A DNA stretch of 64,000 bases from contig JBBDXS010000014.1 of assembly GCA_040902195.1 (NCBI GenBank), forward strand, positions 1-64,000. Direction: 5' to 3'. The notes beneath the pieces were generated by a model, which did not search any database, was not told where the DNA came from, and saw only the letters and a program-made list of their open reading frames with translations. Source of the stretch: JBBDXS01 sp040902195. GTDB taxonomy: Bacteria > Chloroflexota > Dehalococcoidia > DSTF01 > RBG-16-68-14. Positions 12,315-21,290 of the stretch are shown one piece after another (within the stretch, counting starts at the first letter, position 1; each line of letters starts with the position of its first letter). The position numbers were made by a program, and so were the translations under genes.

Positions 12315-13469
12315 ATGCGGCCTCGCTTCCTGCTTCTTCTCGGTCTTGGCGTCGCGCTCGCGCTCGCGTGGTCGCTGCTTCCGGCGCGTCACGCCGTCAT
12401 CGCGCAGGACGGCTGCAGCCCGGCGCGCGCGCACCAGGCCGGAAGCTTCGACGAGACGATCGAGTCGGGTGGCGAAACCCGCGACTACATCCTCCACATC
12501 CCACCGTCCTATTCGGGCGGCGACGCTACGCCGCTGGTGCTGAACTTCCACGGCCTCGGCAGCAATTCCCAGGACCAGGCCGACTACACGGGCCTTCCAG
12601 ACAAGGCTGACGAAGAAGGGTTTATCGTCGTCATGCCGCAGGGGCTCGTCACTGACCTCATCCCGATACCGCATTGGAACAACACACTCCTTGAGCCAAG
12701 CCCTAACGATGTCGCCTTCGTTCGCGACCTTATCGACCAGCTCGAGGCGGAGCTCTGCATCGATCCGGCGCGCGTCTTCTCGACCGGCATGTCGATGGGT
12801 GCGATGATCTCGACGCGCCTCGCCTGCGACCTCTCGGACCGCATCGCCGCCATCGCGCCGGTCGCGGGGCTCTACTTCCCTCCGCTCGCTGACGAGCTGC
12901 CTGAGGTGGCCGAGTGCAACTCCTCGCGGCCCGTTCCGATTATCGCCTTTCACGGCACAGACGACCCGATCGTTCCGTTCAACGGCGGCCTGCCGTCCGA
13001 CGAAGACTTCGACTTCCGGCTCCACTTCCACGACATCGATGGCGTGGTCATCGAAACGTGGGCCGCTCACAACGGATGCAATGCCGAACCGTCGCGGGAG
13101 CCGGTTACGGCCGGCGTCTACCGCCTCCGCTATACCGGCTGCAACGACGGCGCTGACATCGAGTTGTACGTCATCGACGGCGGCGGCCACACTTGGCCCG
13201 ACGCCACGAGCGACGAGGAAGGCCTTGGTTTCACAACGCATGAGATCAGCGCCAACGATCTGCTCTGGGACTTCTTCGAGCAGCACCCACTGGTCGCAGC
13301 GGCCGAGGCGGACGCGACGGCGCCCGCGGCGCAACTGCCAGACACCGGCGGCGCTGACGAGAGCGGCGGTCTCGACACGATGTGGTCCGTGGCGATTGGA
13401 GCGGGCGTAGCCGCGATCGTGGTGGCCGGTAGCGCGGCTGCGTTGTTCGCCCGGCGTCGTGGGGGCTAG
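12315..13469 (+). CDS. Secreted PHB-depolymerase/LpqC-like esterase with LPxTG tail
   Basis: Exported alpha/beta-hydrolase of 384 residues. A signal peptide (1-~30) leads to a domain opening with the oxyanion segment LVLNFHGLGSN, the nucleophile motif GMSMG (Ser160), HGTDDPIVPF (catalytic Asp region) and GGGHTWPD (catalytic His). This layout matches the poly(3-hydroxybutyrate) depolymerase/feruloyl esterase group. The C-terminus has LPDTG at 341-345, then a hydrophobic span and an RRR tail, the sorting signal used by sortases for cell-wall anchoring. No sortase gene is in the window. The natural ester substrate cannot be told. Confidence 0.85.
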   Translation: MRPRFLLLLGLGVALALAWSLLPARHAVIAQDGCSPARAHQAGSFDETIESGGETRDYILHIPPSYSGGDATPLVLNFHGLGSNSQDQADYTGLPDKADEEGFIVVMPQGLVTDLIPIPHWNNTLLEPSPNDVAFVRDLIDQLEAELCIDPARVFSTGMSMGAMISTRLACDLSDRIAAIAPVAGLYFPPLADELPEVAECNSSRPVPIIAFHGTDDPIVPFNGGLPSDEDFDFRLHFHDIDGVVIETWAAHNGCNAEPSREPVTAGVYRLRYTGCNDGADIELYVIDGGGHTWPDATSDEEGLGFTTHEISANDLLWDFFEQHPLVAAAEADATAPAAQLPDTGGADESGGLDTMWSVAIGAGVAAIVVAGSAAALFARRRGG

Positions 13470-14401
13470 TCGACCCCCGCGTACGAGTGCAACCCGCTCA
13501 CCCACAGGTTGACGGCGAAATACGTGAAGAGCACGGCAGCGAAGCCGACCACCAGCAGCCAGGCCGCTCCCCTGCCCTTCCAGCCGCGCAAGTTGCGCGC
13601 GTGCAGGTAGCCCGAGTAGACCAGCCACGTCATCAGCGCTGACGTCTCTTTAGGGTCCCAGCCCCAGTAGCGACCCCACGCCGAGTAGCCCCAGAACGCG
13701 CCAAGCGTGATACCCAAGGTCAACATCGGAAAGCCGATGAGTACCGATCGATTGGCGATCTCCTCCAGCGTCTCGCTCGACGGCAGGCCCGGGAGGCGCC
13801 GGTGCTCGCCTTGCAGGAGGTACGCCACCGCCGCTCCGAACGAAACGGACAGCGCGGCGTACGAGAGCATGATCGTCGCGACGTGCGCACCGAGGATGCG
13901 GTTCGCCTGGAGCGCGGGAATCAGCGGCCGCAGCTCGCGCGGGAAGAACGCCAGCGCGACGGCGAACAGGGCGAGCGAAACGGGCACGAGAAACGCCCCG
14001 ACCTGCCTGCTGCCGCTCGATGGCTCATCGATCAAATCGCCAGCAACGCGATGCAACGCGCGCCACTCGAACAGCGCATAGAACAGCAGCATCGCCCAGC
14101 CGAAGCCGATCGTGAACTCGAACATGTTCGCGTAGGGCGGCCTGCCCGCGGCTACCCATCGCCCGGCCAGCGATGTCGTGAGCACCGCTATTGCGAGCCA
14201 CGTCATCGCCGTGGCGAGCGGGCCCAACCACGCCGGCGCGCCTGCGTCCGAGGAGACCGTCATCGTCGCGCCGGTGTCGGTCGCTGCGCTGCGATACGCC
14301 AGTCGTGGCCAGACAGCGAGCGCAACGTAGGCGACCGACGCGACAGCCGTGAGACCAAAGCCGGTGAGGAAGGCGCCGTAAGCGAACTGCTCGGCGCTCA
14401 T
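13466..14401 (-). CDS. ccsA: Cytochrome c biogenesis protein CcsA/CcsB-type
   Basis: Multi-spanning haem-handling protein (311 residues, about eight membrane segments) of system II cytochrome c maturation. The tryptophan-rich haem-binding motif WGRYWGWDPKE near residue 240 is diagnostic, and histidines in HVATIMLSYAA and the final LWVSGLHSY loop are the usual haem ligands. Its partner (ResB/Ccs1) is not in the window. It overlaps the PIG-L gene upstream by four bases, so they share a transcript although their functions look unrelated. Confidence 0.92.
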   Translation of the reverse strand: MSAEQFAYGAFLTGFGLTAVASVAYVALAVWPRLAYRSAATDTGATMTVSSDAGAPAWLGPLATAMTWLAIAVLTTSLAGRWVAAGRPPYANMFEFTIGFGWAMLLFYALFEWRALHRVAGDLIDEPSSGSRQVGAFLVPVSLALFAVALAFFPRELRPLIPALQANRILGAHVATIMLSYAALSVSFGAAVAYLLQGEHRRLPGLPSSETLEEIANRSVLIGFPMLTLGITLGAFWGYSAWGRYWGWDPKETSALMTWLVYSGYLHARNLRGWKGRGAAWLLVVGFAAVLFTYFAVNLWVSGLHSYAGVD

Positions 14402-15234
14402 CGATCGCTCGTCTGCGCTGCCGTTGCGGGCTGCTGCTCCTGCTCAGCGACGCTCGGCGGCTGGACGCGGCGCGGCGAGCGGCGAATCGTCACGCGCTTG
14501 AACGACTCGGTGAGCTGCTGACGCCCTGCCTTGCGCATGCGCTCCTCCCAAATCTTGCGGATCTCGTCGCGGCTGCGCTCGCCGAGCTGGCTGGCATGGC
14601 AGAGGATCGCCTCCAGCTTCGTCTCGCGATGCGCGCTGATGTCGACGTGGTAGTCCGCTTCGTCGGTGCCGGTGAGCAGCATCTCGTTCACCTGGTGCGC
14701 CTCCAGGCCGTCGGCCGCGTCCTGCGCGTAGTAGAGGTGGTCGCGCACGGCCGGGTAGACCGCGTCGCGCACGGCGATGCCGACGGCGCGGTGATCAGAA
14801 TGGTTGAACCCCGCGCGAAAGCCGTCCCACGTTAGCACCACGTCGGGCCGGTACTGGCGGAGCAGGCGCACGATCTCGCCGCGGAAGTCATCGTCCGCGT
14901 GCACGAAGCCGTCGGGATAGCCGAGGAAGATCACGTCCTTTACGCCCAGCGTCCGGCAGGCGTCACGCTGTTCCTGCTCGCGCACCGCCGCCAGCTCCTG
15001 CGACGTGAGCGACGGGTCGTGCGTGCCCTTGTCACCGCTCGTTGCCATGACGTAGTACACGGTCCAGCCTTCCGCGCACCACTTCGCGACCGTGCCGCCG
15101 CACGTGAACTCCGCATCGTCCGGGTGCGCGAAGATCACCATCGCAGTGAGCGGGCCGTCCTTGCCCAGCTCGTCGCTGGGCGTGCCGTTACGACGCCACG
15201 GCAGCTTTGCGGCGATGCGAGAGAAGCCCGGCAT
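14398..15234 (-). CDS. PIG-L family deacetylase (MshB/BshB-like)
   Basis: Zinc-dependent N-acetylglucosaminyl deacetylase family, 278 residues. The metal and catalytic motif AHPDD is at 36-40 and a second ligand motif, HSDH, lies mid-protein. Family members include MshB (mycothiol), BshB (bacillithiol) and lipid-sugar deacetylases. A retaining GT4 glycosyltransferase of MshA type lies two bases upstream in the same operon, which favours a sugar-linked substrate made by that enzyme. The N-terminal ~30 residues precede the conserved domain, so a later start is possible. The C-terminal 50 residues are basic then Gln-rich and not conserved. Confidence 0.85.
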   Translation of the reverse strand: MPGFSRIAAKLPWRRNGTPSDELGKDGPLTAMVIFAHPDDAEFTCGGTVAKWCAEGWTVYYVMATSGDKGTHDPSLTSQELAAVREQEQRDACRTLGVKDVIFLGYPDGFVHADDDFRGEIVRLLRQYRPDVVLTWDGFRAGFNHSDHRAVGIAVRDAVYPAVRDHLYYAQDAADGLEAHQVNEMLLTGTDEADYHVDISAHRETKLEAILCHASQLGERSRDEIRKIWEERMRKAGRQQLTESFKRVTIRRSPRRVQPPSVAEQEQQPATAAQTSDR

Positions 15235-15236
15235 GG

Positions 15237-16490
15237 TTAGTTGCGAAATGCGATTGTGCTGCGCGCCGGCACGCCGTCCAGGAGCTCCGCATACAGACCG
15301 AGCACCGCGTCGGCCACGTTGGCCCAGCGGAAGCGCTCGACGTCTTCGCGCGCGGCGCTGCCGAAGGCGCGCCGGAGCTGCTCGTTGCCCAACAGCAGCT
15401 CAATGCGCTCCGCGAACGGCTCGGGGCAGCGCCATGGGATGAGGTAGCCGGTCTCGCCATCGCGTACCGTCGCCGTTAGGCCACCGACGCGCGACGCCAC
15501 GACCGGCGTCCCGCAGGCCATCGATTCGAGCGCAACGAGACCGAAGCTCTCGTAAAACGACGGCATGACGCAGACATCGGCTGCGCTGTAGAAGAGCGGC
15601 AGCTTCTCGTGGTCGACGGCGCCGAGGAAGTTCACGCGCTCCGAGATGCCCAGCTCCGACGCCAGCAGGCGCAGGTGCGCCATCTCGCCGTCCCGCGCGG
15701 CGCTGTCGCCTCCGATGATGAGCACAAAGCAGTCCGGCTCGGCCGCGACCTGCGCCGCAGCGCCGAGGAGGATATCGACGCCTTTGAGTGGCTCGATGCG
15801 GCCGACGAAGAGCAGGATGCGGTCGTCGTCGCGCAGGCCGAGCTCGCGACGCGCGTCTTCCTTCTCGACGGGCTGAAACAGATCGAGGTTGACGCCACAC
15901 GGCACGACCGCGATGCGGTCCGCGCTTGCGCCGTAATGCCGCACGAGCAGCTCCTGCTCATCGCGACTGGCGACGACGATGCGGTCGGCATCGCGGGCGA
16001 TGGCGCGCTCGGCATCGATACGCGCCTCGGGCTCCAGCTCCGTCATGCGCGAGCGGTTCTTCACCTCGCCCAGCGTGTGGAACATCGAGACGTGCGGCAC
16101 GCCCCAGCGACTGCGCAGCGCCGCGCCCGCCACGCCCGACAGCCAGTAGTGGCTGTGCAGCACGTCGTACGGGACGCCTTCGCTCACCGCGAAGGTGGCA
16201 ACGCCGTCAGCGAAGTCATCGACGTAGGGCTGGAGCGCTTCCTTGTCGAGGTACTGCGCCGGACCGGCATCGATGTACACCACGCGCGCCGAGCCGATCT
16301 CGCCCTGCGCTATCGGTTCGACAGCGGGCGCGGCGACATCGATACGGCGCGTGAAGACATCGACGTGGTGGCCACGCTCGGCCAGCTCGCGGGCCAGCTC
16401 GCGGACGTACACGTTGAGACCGCCCGTTTCGCGCCCGCCCAGGGGCGCCAGCGGCGACGTGTGGTAACTCAGCAGTGCGATGCGATACAT
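15237..16490 (-). CDS. GT4 glycosyltransferase, MshA-like
   Basis: GT-B fold retaining glycosyltransferase of 417 residues. It opens with SYHTSPLAPLGGRETGGLNV, whose GG-E-TGGLNVYV part is typical of MshA (UDP-GlcNAc:inositol-phosphate) and of sucrose-phosphate-synthase-like enzymes. The C-terminal domain has FVGRIEPLKGVDILL and the nucleotide-sugar motif SFYESFGLVALESMACGTPV. With the PIG-L deacetylase immediately downstream it forms an MshA-MshB-like pair, although mycothiol itself would also need MshC and MshD, which are not recognised here. A glycolipid pathway is the alternative. Confidence 0.85.
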   Translation of the reverse strand: MYRIALLSYHTSPLAPLGGRETGGLNVYVRELARELAERGHHVDVFTRRIDVAAPAVEPIAQGEIGSARVVYIDAGPAQYLDKEALQPYVDDFADGVATFAVSEGVPYDVLHSHYWLSGVAGAALRSRWGVPHVSMFHTLGEVKNRSRMTELEPEARIDAERAIARDADRIVVASRDEQELLVRHYGASADRIAVVPCGVNLDLFQPVEKEDARRELGLRDDDRILLFVGRIEPLKGVDILLGAAAQVAAEPDCFVLIIGGDSAARDGEMAHLRLLASELGISERVNFLGAVDHEKLPLFYSAADVCVMPSFYESFGLVALESMACGTPVVASRVGGLTATVRDGETGYLIPWRCPEPFAERIELLLGNEQLRRAFGSAAREDVERFRWANVADAVLGLYAELLDGVPARSTIAFRN

Positions 16491-16540
16491 CTTCCCCCGC
16501 GAGAGAGCCGGACGCTCTTACCTTCTTATGATACCTCTCT

Positions 16541-17518
16541 CTAGGGGCATCGTAGCAGCACGCGGGAGATCTGTTGGTCGCGGCCGCCCAAATCGTACTT
16601 ATAGGACTCGTGGCCGCGCAGGAAGTCAAACCGCGTCCGCTTCGCCTCGATTGCGCCCTGGAGGCAGAGCGCCTTGGACACGATGCCAACAGCCAGGCCG
16701 CTCAGGTCGGGGTCGTAGCCGCTGTTGTAGAGGTAGTAGCGGCCACCCTGGTCGAAGCAGAGGACCGCCGCGGCGGGCTTTGTGTCGAGCTCCAGCTCGT
16801 ATAGCCGGACCAGGCCCTCCCGCGACATCGCCTGCGCCATGCGATGGAAGAAGCGCCCCATCTGCTCCGACATGAACTGCGCCTTATCGCTGCGGCTCTC
16901 GACCATCAGGCGCAGCAGTACGGGCAGGTGTTCCTCGACCTCGTCCGGCGACGTGTAGCAGTGCAACTCGACTTCGCCCGCCGCCTGTACGCGGCGCATC
17001 TTTCTGCGCAGCTCGTGGCGGTCCTTCTTCCCGAGCGACGAGACGTACTCGTCCCACGTCGCGGGCAAATCGATACACGGCGCGATGGCCTCGTCGTGGC
17101 GCTCCAGCGTGATGCCGGACGCCTGTGCAATCGAGGGCAACTCAGCGAGCGTGGCCGAGCTGTCGCGCAGGCCGCGTAGCTCCATCTCGGACCAGCCGTC
17201 CGGCAGCGCGGCGAACAGCGCCGTGACCGCCTCCCGAGCGCGGGCGGGTTCGAGCACGAAGTCCATGTAGTCGCAGATCGAGTAGTGGCCGACAAACGAC
17301 AGCTTGTCGCCTTCGCGTAGGAGCGGCGCTACTCCGACGAGAGCTTCGCCGTCGCGCGCCGCGAGAAGGAGCGGCTCGCGGCCGTTCGCGAACTCGTCGA
17401 GCCAGACGCGCGCCCACGTCGGGTGGAAGAACGGCGCCGGATCTGGCGTGCGCTCCAGGAGGGCTGCCCAGTCGTTGTGAAGCGAGGCGAGGTCTTCCTG
17501 CCGGACAGTTAGCGCCAC
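16541..17518 (-). CDS. GNAT-fold (CelD/BioF2-like, Acetyltransf_6) transferase
   Basis: A 325-residue protein of the PF13480-type acyltransferase group. Recognisable parts are an N-terminal FHPTWARVWLDEF block, a GHYSICDYMDFV segment, the basic SLGKKDRHELRRKMRR helix near residue 175, and a C-terminal RTRFDFLRGHESYKYDLG signature. Relatives are found in exopolysaccharide and glycolipid operons (CelD, FemAB-like), where they transfer acyl or amino-acyl groups. It lies between folE and the MshA-like gene on the same strand, so it could act on the same sugar product; this is inference from position. Confidence 0.75.
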   Translation of the reverse strand: MALTVRQEDLASLHNDWAALLERTPDPAPFFHPTWARVWLDEFANGREPLLLAARDGEALVGVAPLLREGDKLSFVGHYSICDYMDFVLEPARAREAVTALFAALPDGWSEMELRGLRDSSATLAELPSIAQASGITLERHDEAIAPCIDLPATWDEYVSSLGKKDRHELRRKMRRVQAAGEVELHCYTSPDEVEEHLPVLLRLMVESRSDKAQFMSEQMGRFFHRMAQAMSREGLVRLYELELDTKPAAAVLCFDQGGRYYLYNSGYDPDLSGLAVGIVSKALCLQGAIEAKRTRFDFLRGHESYKYDLGGRDQQISRVLLRCP

Positions 17519-17521
17519 GGG

Positions 17522-18127
17522 CTACGGTCCTTGCACGAGAGAGAGGAATTCAGAGCGCGTCGCGACCTTGGAGCGGAACGACCCGCGCGACGCCGACGTG
17601 ATCACGAAGCTGCCCGGTTTCTTCACGCCGCGCATCGTCATGCAGAGGTGTTCCGCGCGCACAACGACCGCAACGCCGTCCGGTCGCAGGTTCTCCATCA
17701 CGCAGTCAGCGATCTGGCTCGTCAGCCGCTCCTGGAGCTGTGGGCGCTTCGCGTAGCCATCGACGACGCGCGCGAGCTTGCTCAGCCCGACAACACGACC
17801 AGCCGGGATGTAGCCGAGGTGCACCTGGCCGTGGAACGGCAGCAGATGGTGCTCGCACATGGAGTAGAACGGGACATCGCGGAGGATTACCATCTCCTGA
17901 TGCCCCTCCTCGAAGCCGACGCGCAGGTACTCCGCCGGGTCGATCGCAAGGCCTGCGAACAGCTCGGCGTACATGCGCGCGACCCGCTGCGGGGTTTCCG
18001 CGATGGCCTCGCGCGACGGGTCATCGCCGATCGACGTGAGGATTTCGCGCACAGCGGCCTCGATGCGGCCGAGGTCGACCGCGCCGTTGCGGGAGCGAAG
18101 CAGCGTTTCTGTGAGTTCGTCCGTCAT
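17522..18127 (-). CDS. folE: GTP cyclohydrolase I
   Basis: Converts GTP to dihydroneopterin triphosphate, the entry to folate or other pterins. The 201-residue protein has the zinc-binding MCEHHLLPFHGQ motif, the family block GLSKLARVVDGYAKRPQLQE and HLCMTMRGVKKPGS with the second zinc cysteine, so it is the zinc-dependent FolE1 type. It is the first gene of the reverse block that continues into the acetyltransferase three bases downstream. Other folate genes are absent nearby. Confidence 0.96.
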   Translation of the reverse strand: MTDELTETLLRSRNGAVDLGRIEAAVREILTSIGDDPSREAIAETPQRVARMYAELFAGLAIDPAEYLRVGFEEGHQEMVILRDVPFYSMCEHHLLPFHGQVHLGYIPAGRVVGLSKLARVVDGYAKRPQLQERLTSQIADCVMENLRPDGVAVVVRAEHLCMTMRGVKKPGSFVITSASRGSFRSKVATRSEFLSLVQGP

Positions 18128-18220
18128 CTCATGGTCCGAAGCAGGTTCAGTCTAACAGACACCCTACGGCCGGCCACAGGTAGCCGCCCTGGTGGCGCTA
18201 TGCTAGACTCGGCATAACGT

Positions 18221-18250
18221 TTGACCTGGGGCGCCCGGCGGCCCTACCCT
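18221..18250 (+). promoter_or_regulatory. Possible promoter for the aldehyde dehydrogenase
   Basis: TTGACC (18221-18226) and TACCCT (18245-18250) are separated by 18 bases, about 60 bases before the ATG and in the only divergent spacer here. The match is fair. Confidence 0.35.
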
Positions 18251-18310
18251 GTCCGTTGCCCCTCGAAACTGTAGCTCTGCTGCGCCCCACGCAGCTCAAG
18301 GAGGAGAGAC

Positions 18311-19798
18311 ATGACCACCGAAACACCAGCCAGGCCAAAGACCGAAGCGCGTACGTTTCAGATGCTCATCGATGGCCAGTGGGTCAACTCGAAGAGCGGC
18401 GAGACGTTCCAGCGCCTCAGCCCCGCGAACGGCGACCTCGTCGGCACGTACCAGCTCGCCGACATCGCAGACGTCGATGTCGCCGTCGATGCCGCGCGGC
18501 GCGCGTTCGATAGCGGCGCATGGAGCAACGCGCCGGCCAAGCAGCGCCACGACGTGCTGCGCAAAGTCGCCGACAGCATTCGCGCGCAGATGGTGCCGCT
18601 CGGCACGCTGCTCGCGCAGGAGGTCGGCAAGCCGCTCGGCATGGCGATCGGCGAGGTCGCGATGGCGGCCGACGTCTACGAGTACTACGCCGGCCTGACG
18701 CTCGACCTGCACGGCGAATCGATCACGCAGTACGCACCGGACGCTGTCGGACTGACCGTACACGAGCCGATCGGCGTCGTCGGCGTGATCACACCGTGGA
18801 ACTTCCCGTTCCTGCTGCTCACCTGGAAGGTCGCACCGGCGCTCGCGGCCGGCTGCACGATCGTCGCGAAGCCGGCGCAGCTTACGCCGGGCACGACGAT
18901 CGAGCTGGGCCGGATCGTAATGGAGGCGGGCGCGCCGAACGGCGTGATGAACGTGATCACGGGCCCCGGCTCCCGGATCGGCAACCACATGGCGGAGCAC
19001 CCGCAGGTCGACAAGATCGCCTTCACCGGCTCGACCGAGGTCGGCAAGTCGGTCATGCGCGCGGCCGCGGGCACGATCAAGAAGGTCTCGCTGGAGCTGG
19101 GTGGCAAGTCGCCCAACATCGTCTTCAAAGACGCGAACATCGACCAGGCCGTTGCGGGCGCGTTCTTCGGCATCTACCTGAACAGCGGCCAGGTCTGCCA
19201 GGCAGGCTCGCGGCTGCCGATCCACGAATCGATCAAGGACGAGTTCATGGAGAAGCTGATCAACTTCACGAAGACCGTGAAGATGGGCGACCCGCTCGAC
19301 CCGACGACGACGATGGGCCCCGTCGTCGACCAGAACCAGCTCGACACCGTGGAGCACTACGTCGAGGCGGGCAAGAAGGAGGGCGCGAAGGTCCTCGCCG
19401 GCGGCACGCGCCCGATGGAGGGCGGCCTCGAGAAGGGGTTGTTCTACAGCCCGACGATCTTCGACAACGTCGACAACAAGATGACGATCGCGCAGGAGGA
19501 GATCTTCGGCCCGGTGCTCAGCGTGCTGACGTTCACGGAAGTCGATGAGGCGATCAAGATCGCGAACGACAGCATGTATGGGCTCGCGGCCGCGGTCTGG
19601 ACGCGCGACCTGAACACGGCCTTTAAGGTCGCGAAGGGGATCCGCGCCGGAACGGTGTGGGTGAACTCGTATCACAGCGCGGGGCTGCCGTTCATGCCGT
19701 ACGGCGGCTACAAGCAGAGCGGCAACGGCCGCGAGCTGGGCCGCGAAGGGCTGCTGGAATACATGGAGACGAAGTCGATCCAGATCAAGCTGAGCTGA
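18311..19798 (+). CDS. NAD(P)-dependent aldehyde dehydrogenase
   Basis: Aldehyde dehydrogenase superfamily enzyme of 495 residues that oxidises an aldehyde to its acid. The catalytic cysteine is C296 in SGQVCQAGSR and the general base E262 in LELGGKSPNIV; TPWNFPFLLLTWK and FTGSTEVGK form the cofactor site. The typical Cys neighbourhood (GQxCxAxxR) is complete, so the enzyme should be active. AAGGAGG lies just before ATG 18311. It is monocistronic, bounded by a terminator, so substrate cannot be inferred; the closest general groups are betaine, vanillin or phenylacetaldehyde dehydrogenases. Confidence 0.93.
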   Translation: MTTETPARPKTEARTFQMLIDGQWVNSKSGETFQRLSPANGDLVGTYQLADIADVDVAVDAARRAFDSGAWSNAPAKQRHDVLRKVADSIRAQMVPLGTLLAQEVGKPLGMAIGEVAMAADVYEYYAGLTLDLHGESITQYAPDAVGLTVHEPIGVVGVITPWNFPFLLLTWKVAPALAAGCTIVAKPAQLTPGTTIELGRIVMEAGAPNGVMNVITGPGSRIGNHMAEHPQVDKIAFTGSTEVGKSVMRAAAGTIKKVSLELGGKSPNIVFKDANIDQAVAGAFFGIYLNSGQVCQAGSRLPIHESIKDEFMEKLINFTKTVKMGDPLDPTTTMGPVVDQNQLDTVEHYVEAGKKEGAKVLAGGTRPMEGGLEKGLFYSPTIFDNVDNKMTIAQEEIFGPVLSVLTFTEVDEAIKIANDSMYGLAAAVWTRDLNTAFKVAKGIRAGTVWVNSYHSAGLPFMPYGGYKQSGNGRELGREGLLEYMETKSIQIKLS

Positions 19799-19799
19799 C

Positions 19800-19831
19800 G
19801 AGAACCGAGAACTGAGAACCGAGGACCAAGG
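19800..19831. repeat. AGAACC-type short repeat, copy 1
   Basis: GAGAACCGAGAACTGAGAAC and following bases are built from the unit (C)GAGAAC. The same string occurs in inverted orientation at 40001-40022 inside the T-box leader. Confidence 0.7.
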
Positions 19832-19862
19832 GGCCTTTCGTGAGGGAGGCCTCTTGGTCTTG
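19825..19862 (+). terminator. Terminator after aldehyde dehydrogenase
   Basis: ACCAAGGGGCCT pairs with AGGCCTCTTGGT (12 bp with one G-T pair) around a TTCGTGAGGG loop, followed by CTTGTCCCC. It follows a short AGAACC-type repeat at 19800-19824. Confidence 0.75.
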
Positions 19863-19915
19863 TCCCCGCCACTCTGCTTGACAGGCGGATATACACTAGA
19901 AAAGCACGCTACCGA

Positions 19916-21139
19916 ATGACAACCTCAATGGCTCCTCGTGCGATCCTCCGGCCGGGAACCATCCTCCTGGTCGCCGTAGCCGTCCTCGTGGCGGCCGGCC
20001 TGCCCGCCCCCGCCGCGGCGACGACTGGCTTCACGCCCGTTATGGATATGGATGAGCAGACCTACCTCGGTTTCGGCGGGGGCCTGTACGAGAACGGGAG
20101 CAACGCCATCCCGTCTGACCACAACGCAGCCGGCGCCGCAAGGACGGCTGCCGTCCAGCCGCTGGATGGCAGCGGCAACCCGAGCCCCGGCGGCAAGATC
20201 GTGCTCCTCTCCGCCGGCATGTCGAACACAACACAGGAGTTCTGTTCCGCGAACTCCGCGCTGCCCTGCAACGCATGGACGTTGATGGGCAAGGCCGCCC
20301 TCGACGCGCGTGTGAACCACACAACCCTCGCCATCGTGAACGGCGCCGCGGGCGGCCAGACGGCGGCGACGTGGGATGCCCCGACCGATGCCAACTACGA
20401 TCGCGTCCGCGACACACGCCTTACGCCACAGGGACTCAGCGAGGCACAGGTGCAGGCCGTCTGGCTGAAGGTCGCCAACCCCGTCCCAACTGCATCGCTA
20501 CCGTCGCCGTCGGCGGATGCTTACACACTCGAAACGCAGATGGGCAACATCGTGCGCGCCCTCAGGGTCCGCTACCCAAACGTGAAGCTCGTCTTCCTCA
20601 GCAGCCGCATCTATGCAGGCTACGCCACGACGACGCTCAACCCTGAACCGTACGCATACGAGTCAGGCTTCGCCGTGAAGTGGCTCATCCAGGCGCAGAT
20701 CGACCAGATGCGCAATAGTGGGAACGTCGTCGACGCGCGCGCAGGCGACCTGAACCTGAACGCCGGGGCGCCCTGGATCGCCTGGGGCGCCTACCTCTGG
20801 GCGGACGGCACGACGCCCCGCGCCGACGGGCTCGTGTGGGAGCCGGGCGATCTCGCGGCAGACGGAACGCACCCGAGCGCCAGCGGCCAGGGAAAAGCCG
20901 GCGACATGCTGCTCGACTTCTTCACCACGTCGCCCTACGCGACGCCCTGGTTCTGCGTGTCGGGAGAGTGCATCGCGGGTGCGGTGGGCGGTCTGACGGA
21001 GCTGTCTGATACAGACGCAGTCGACCGGGCCGGTGCCCAAGCGACGGACGGAGACCGTGATCGACTCGCCGCCCTGGTGGCGGCCGCCGCCGTTGCGCTG
21101 GCTGGAACAGCGTGGCTTGGCCGGCGGCGGGTTCGCTAG
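19916..21139 (+). CDS. Secreted SGNH-hydrolase-like protein with C-terminal anchor
   Basis: Exported protein of 407 residues with an N-terminal signal segment (ILLVAVAVLVAAGLPAPAAA). The mature domain shows weak SGNH-hydrolase blocks: LSAGMSNTTQEF (block I, candidate nucleophile Ser), NGAAGGQTA (block II glycine) and DGTHPSASGQGKAGD (block V Asp-His pair). The C-terminus is a hydrophobic span followed by GRRRVR, like a sorted or tail-anchored surface protein, with a degenerate LSDTD where LPxTG would be expected. A carbohydrate- or lipid-esterase role is possible but unproven. The start is ATG 19916; ATG 19928 is an alternative. Confidence 0.6.
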   Translation: MTTSMAPRAILRPGTILLVAVAVLVAAGLPAPAAATTGFTPVMDMDEQTYLGFGGGLYENGSNAIPSDHNAAGAARTAAVQPLDGSGNPSPGGKIVLLSAGMSNTTQEFCSANSALPCNAWTLMGKAALDARVNHTTLAIVNGAAGGQTAATWDAPTDANYDRVRDTRLTPQGLSEAQVQAVWLKVANPVPTASLPSPSADAYTLETQMGNIVRALRVRYPNVKLVFLSSRIYAGYATTTLNPEPYAYESGFAVKWLIQAQIDQMRNSGNVVDARAGDLNLNAGAPWIAWGAYLWADGTTPRADGLVWEPGDLAADGTHPSASGQGKAGDMLLDFFTTSPYATPWFCVSGECIAGAVGGLTELSDTDAVDRAGAQATDGDRDRLAALVAAAAVALAGTAWLGRRRVR

Positions 21140-21207
21140 GGGCCCTACCCGAAGATTGCGGACTTGTTACGCGTCCGTGAAATCTTTCAGGACGTACCAT
21201 AACGATA

Positions 21208-21236
21208 TTGCAAGTTGCGCTGGACAGTCGTAACCT
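21208..21236 (+). promoter_or_regulatory. Possible promoter upstream of the 94-residue protein
   Basis: TTGCAA (21208-21213), a 17-base spacer and TAACCT (21231-21236) lie ~55 bases before ATG 21291, in an AT-richer spacer. Confidence 0.35.
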
Positions 21237-21290
21237 AATCGCGTAGACATCCATACGTCCCAAGTTCGACGAGAGGTCTTCCCCCCCGCC

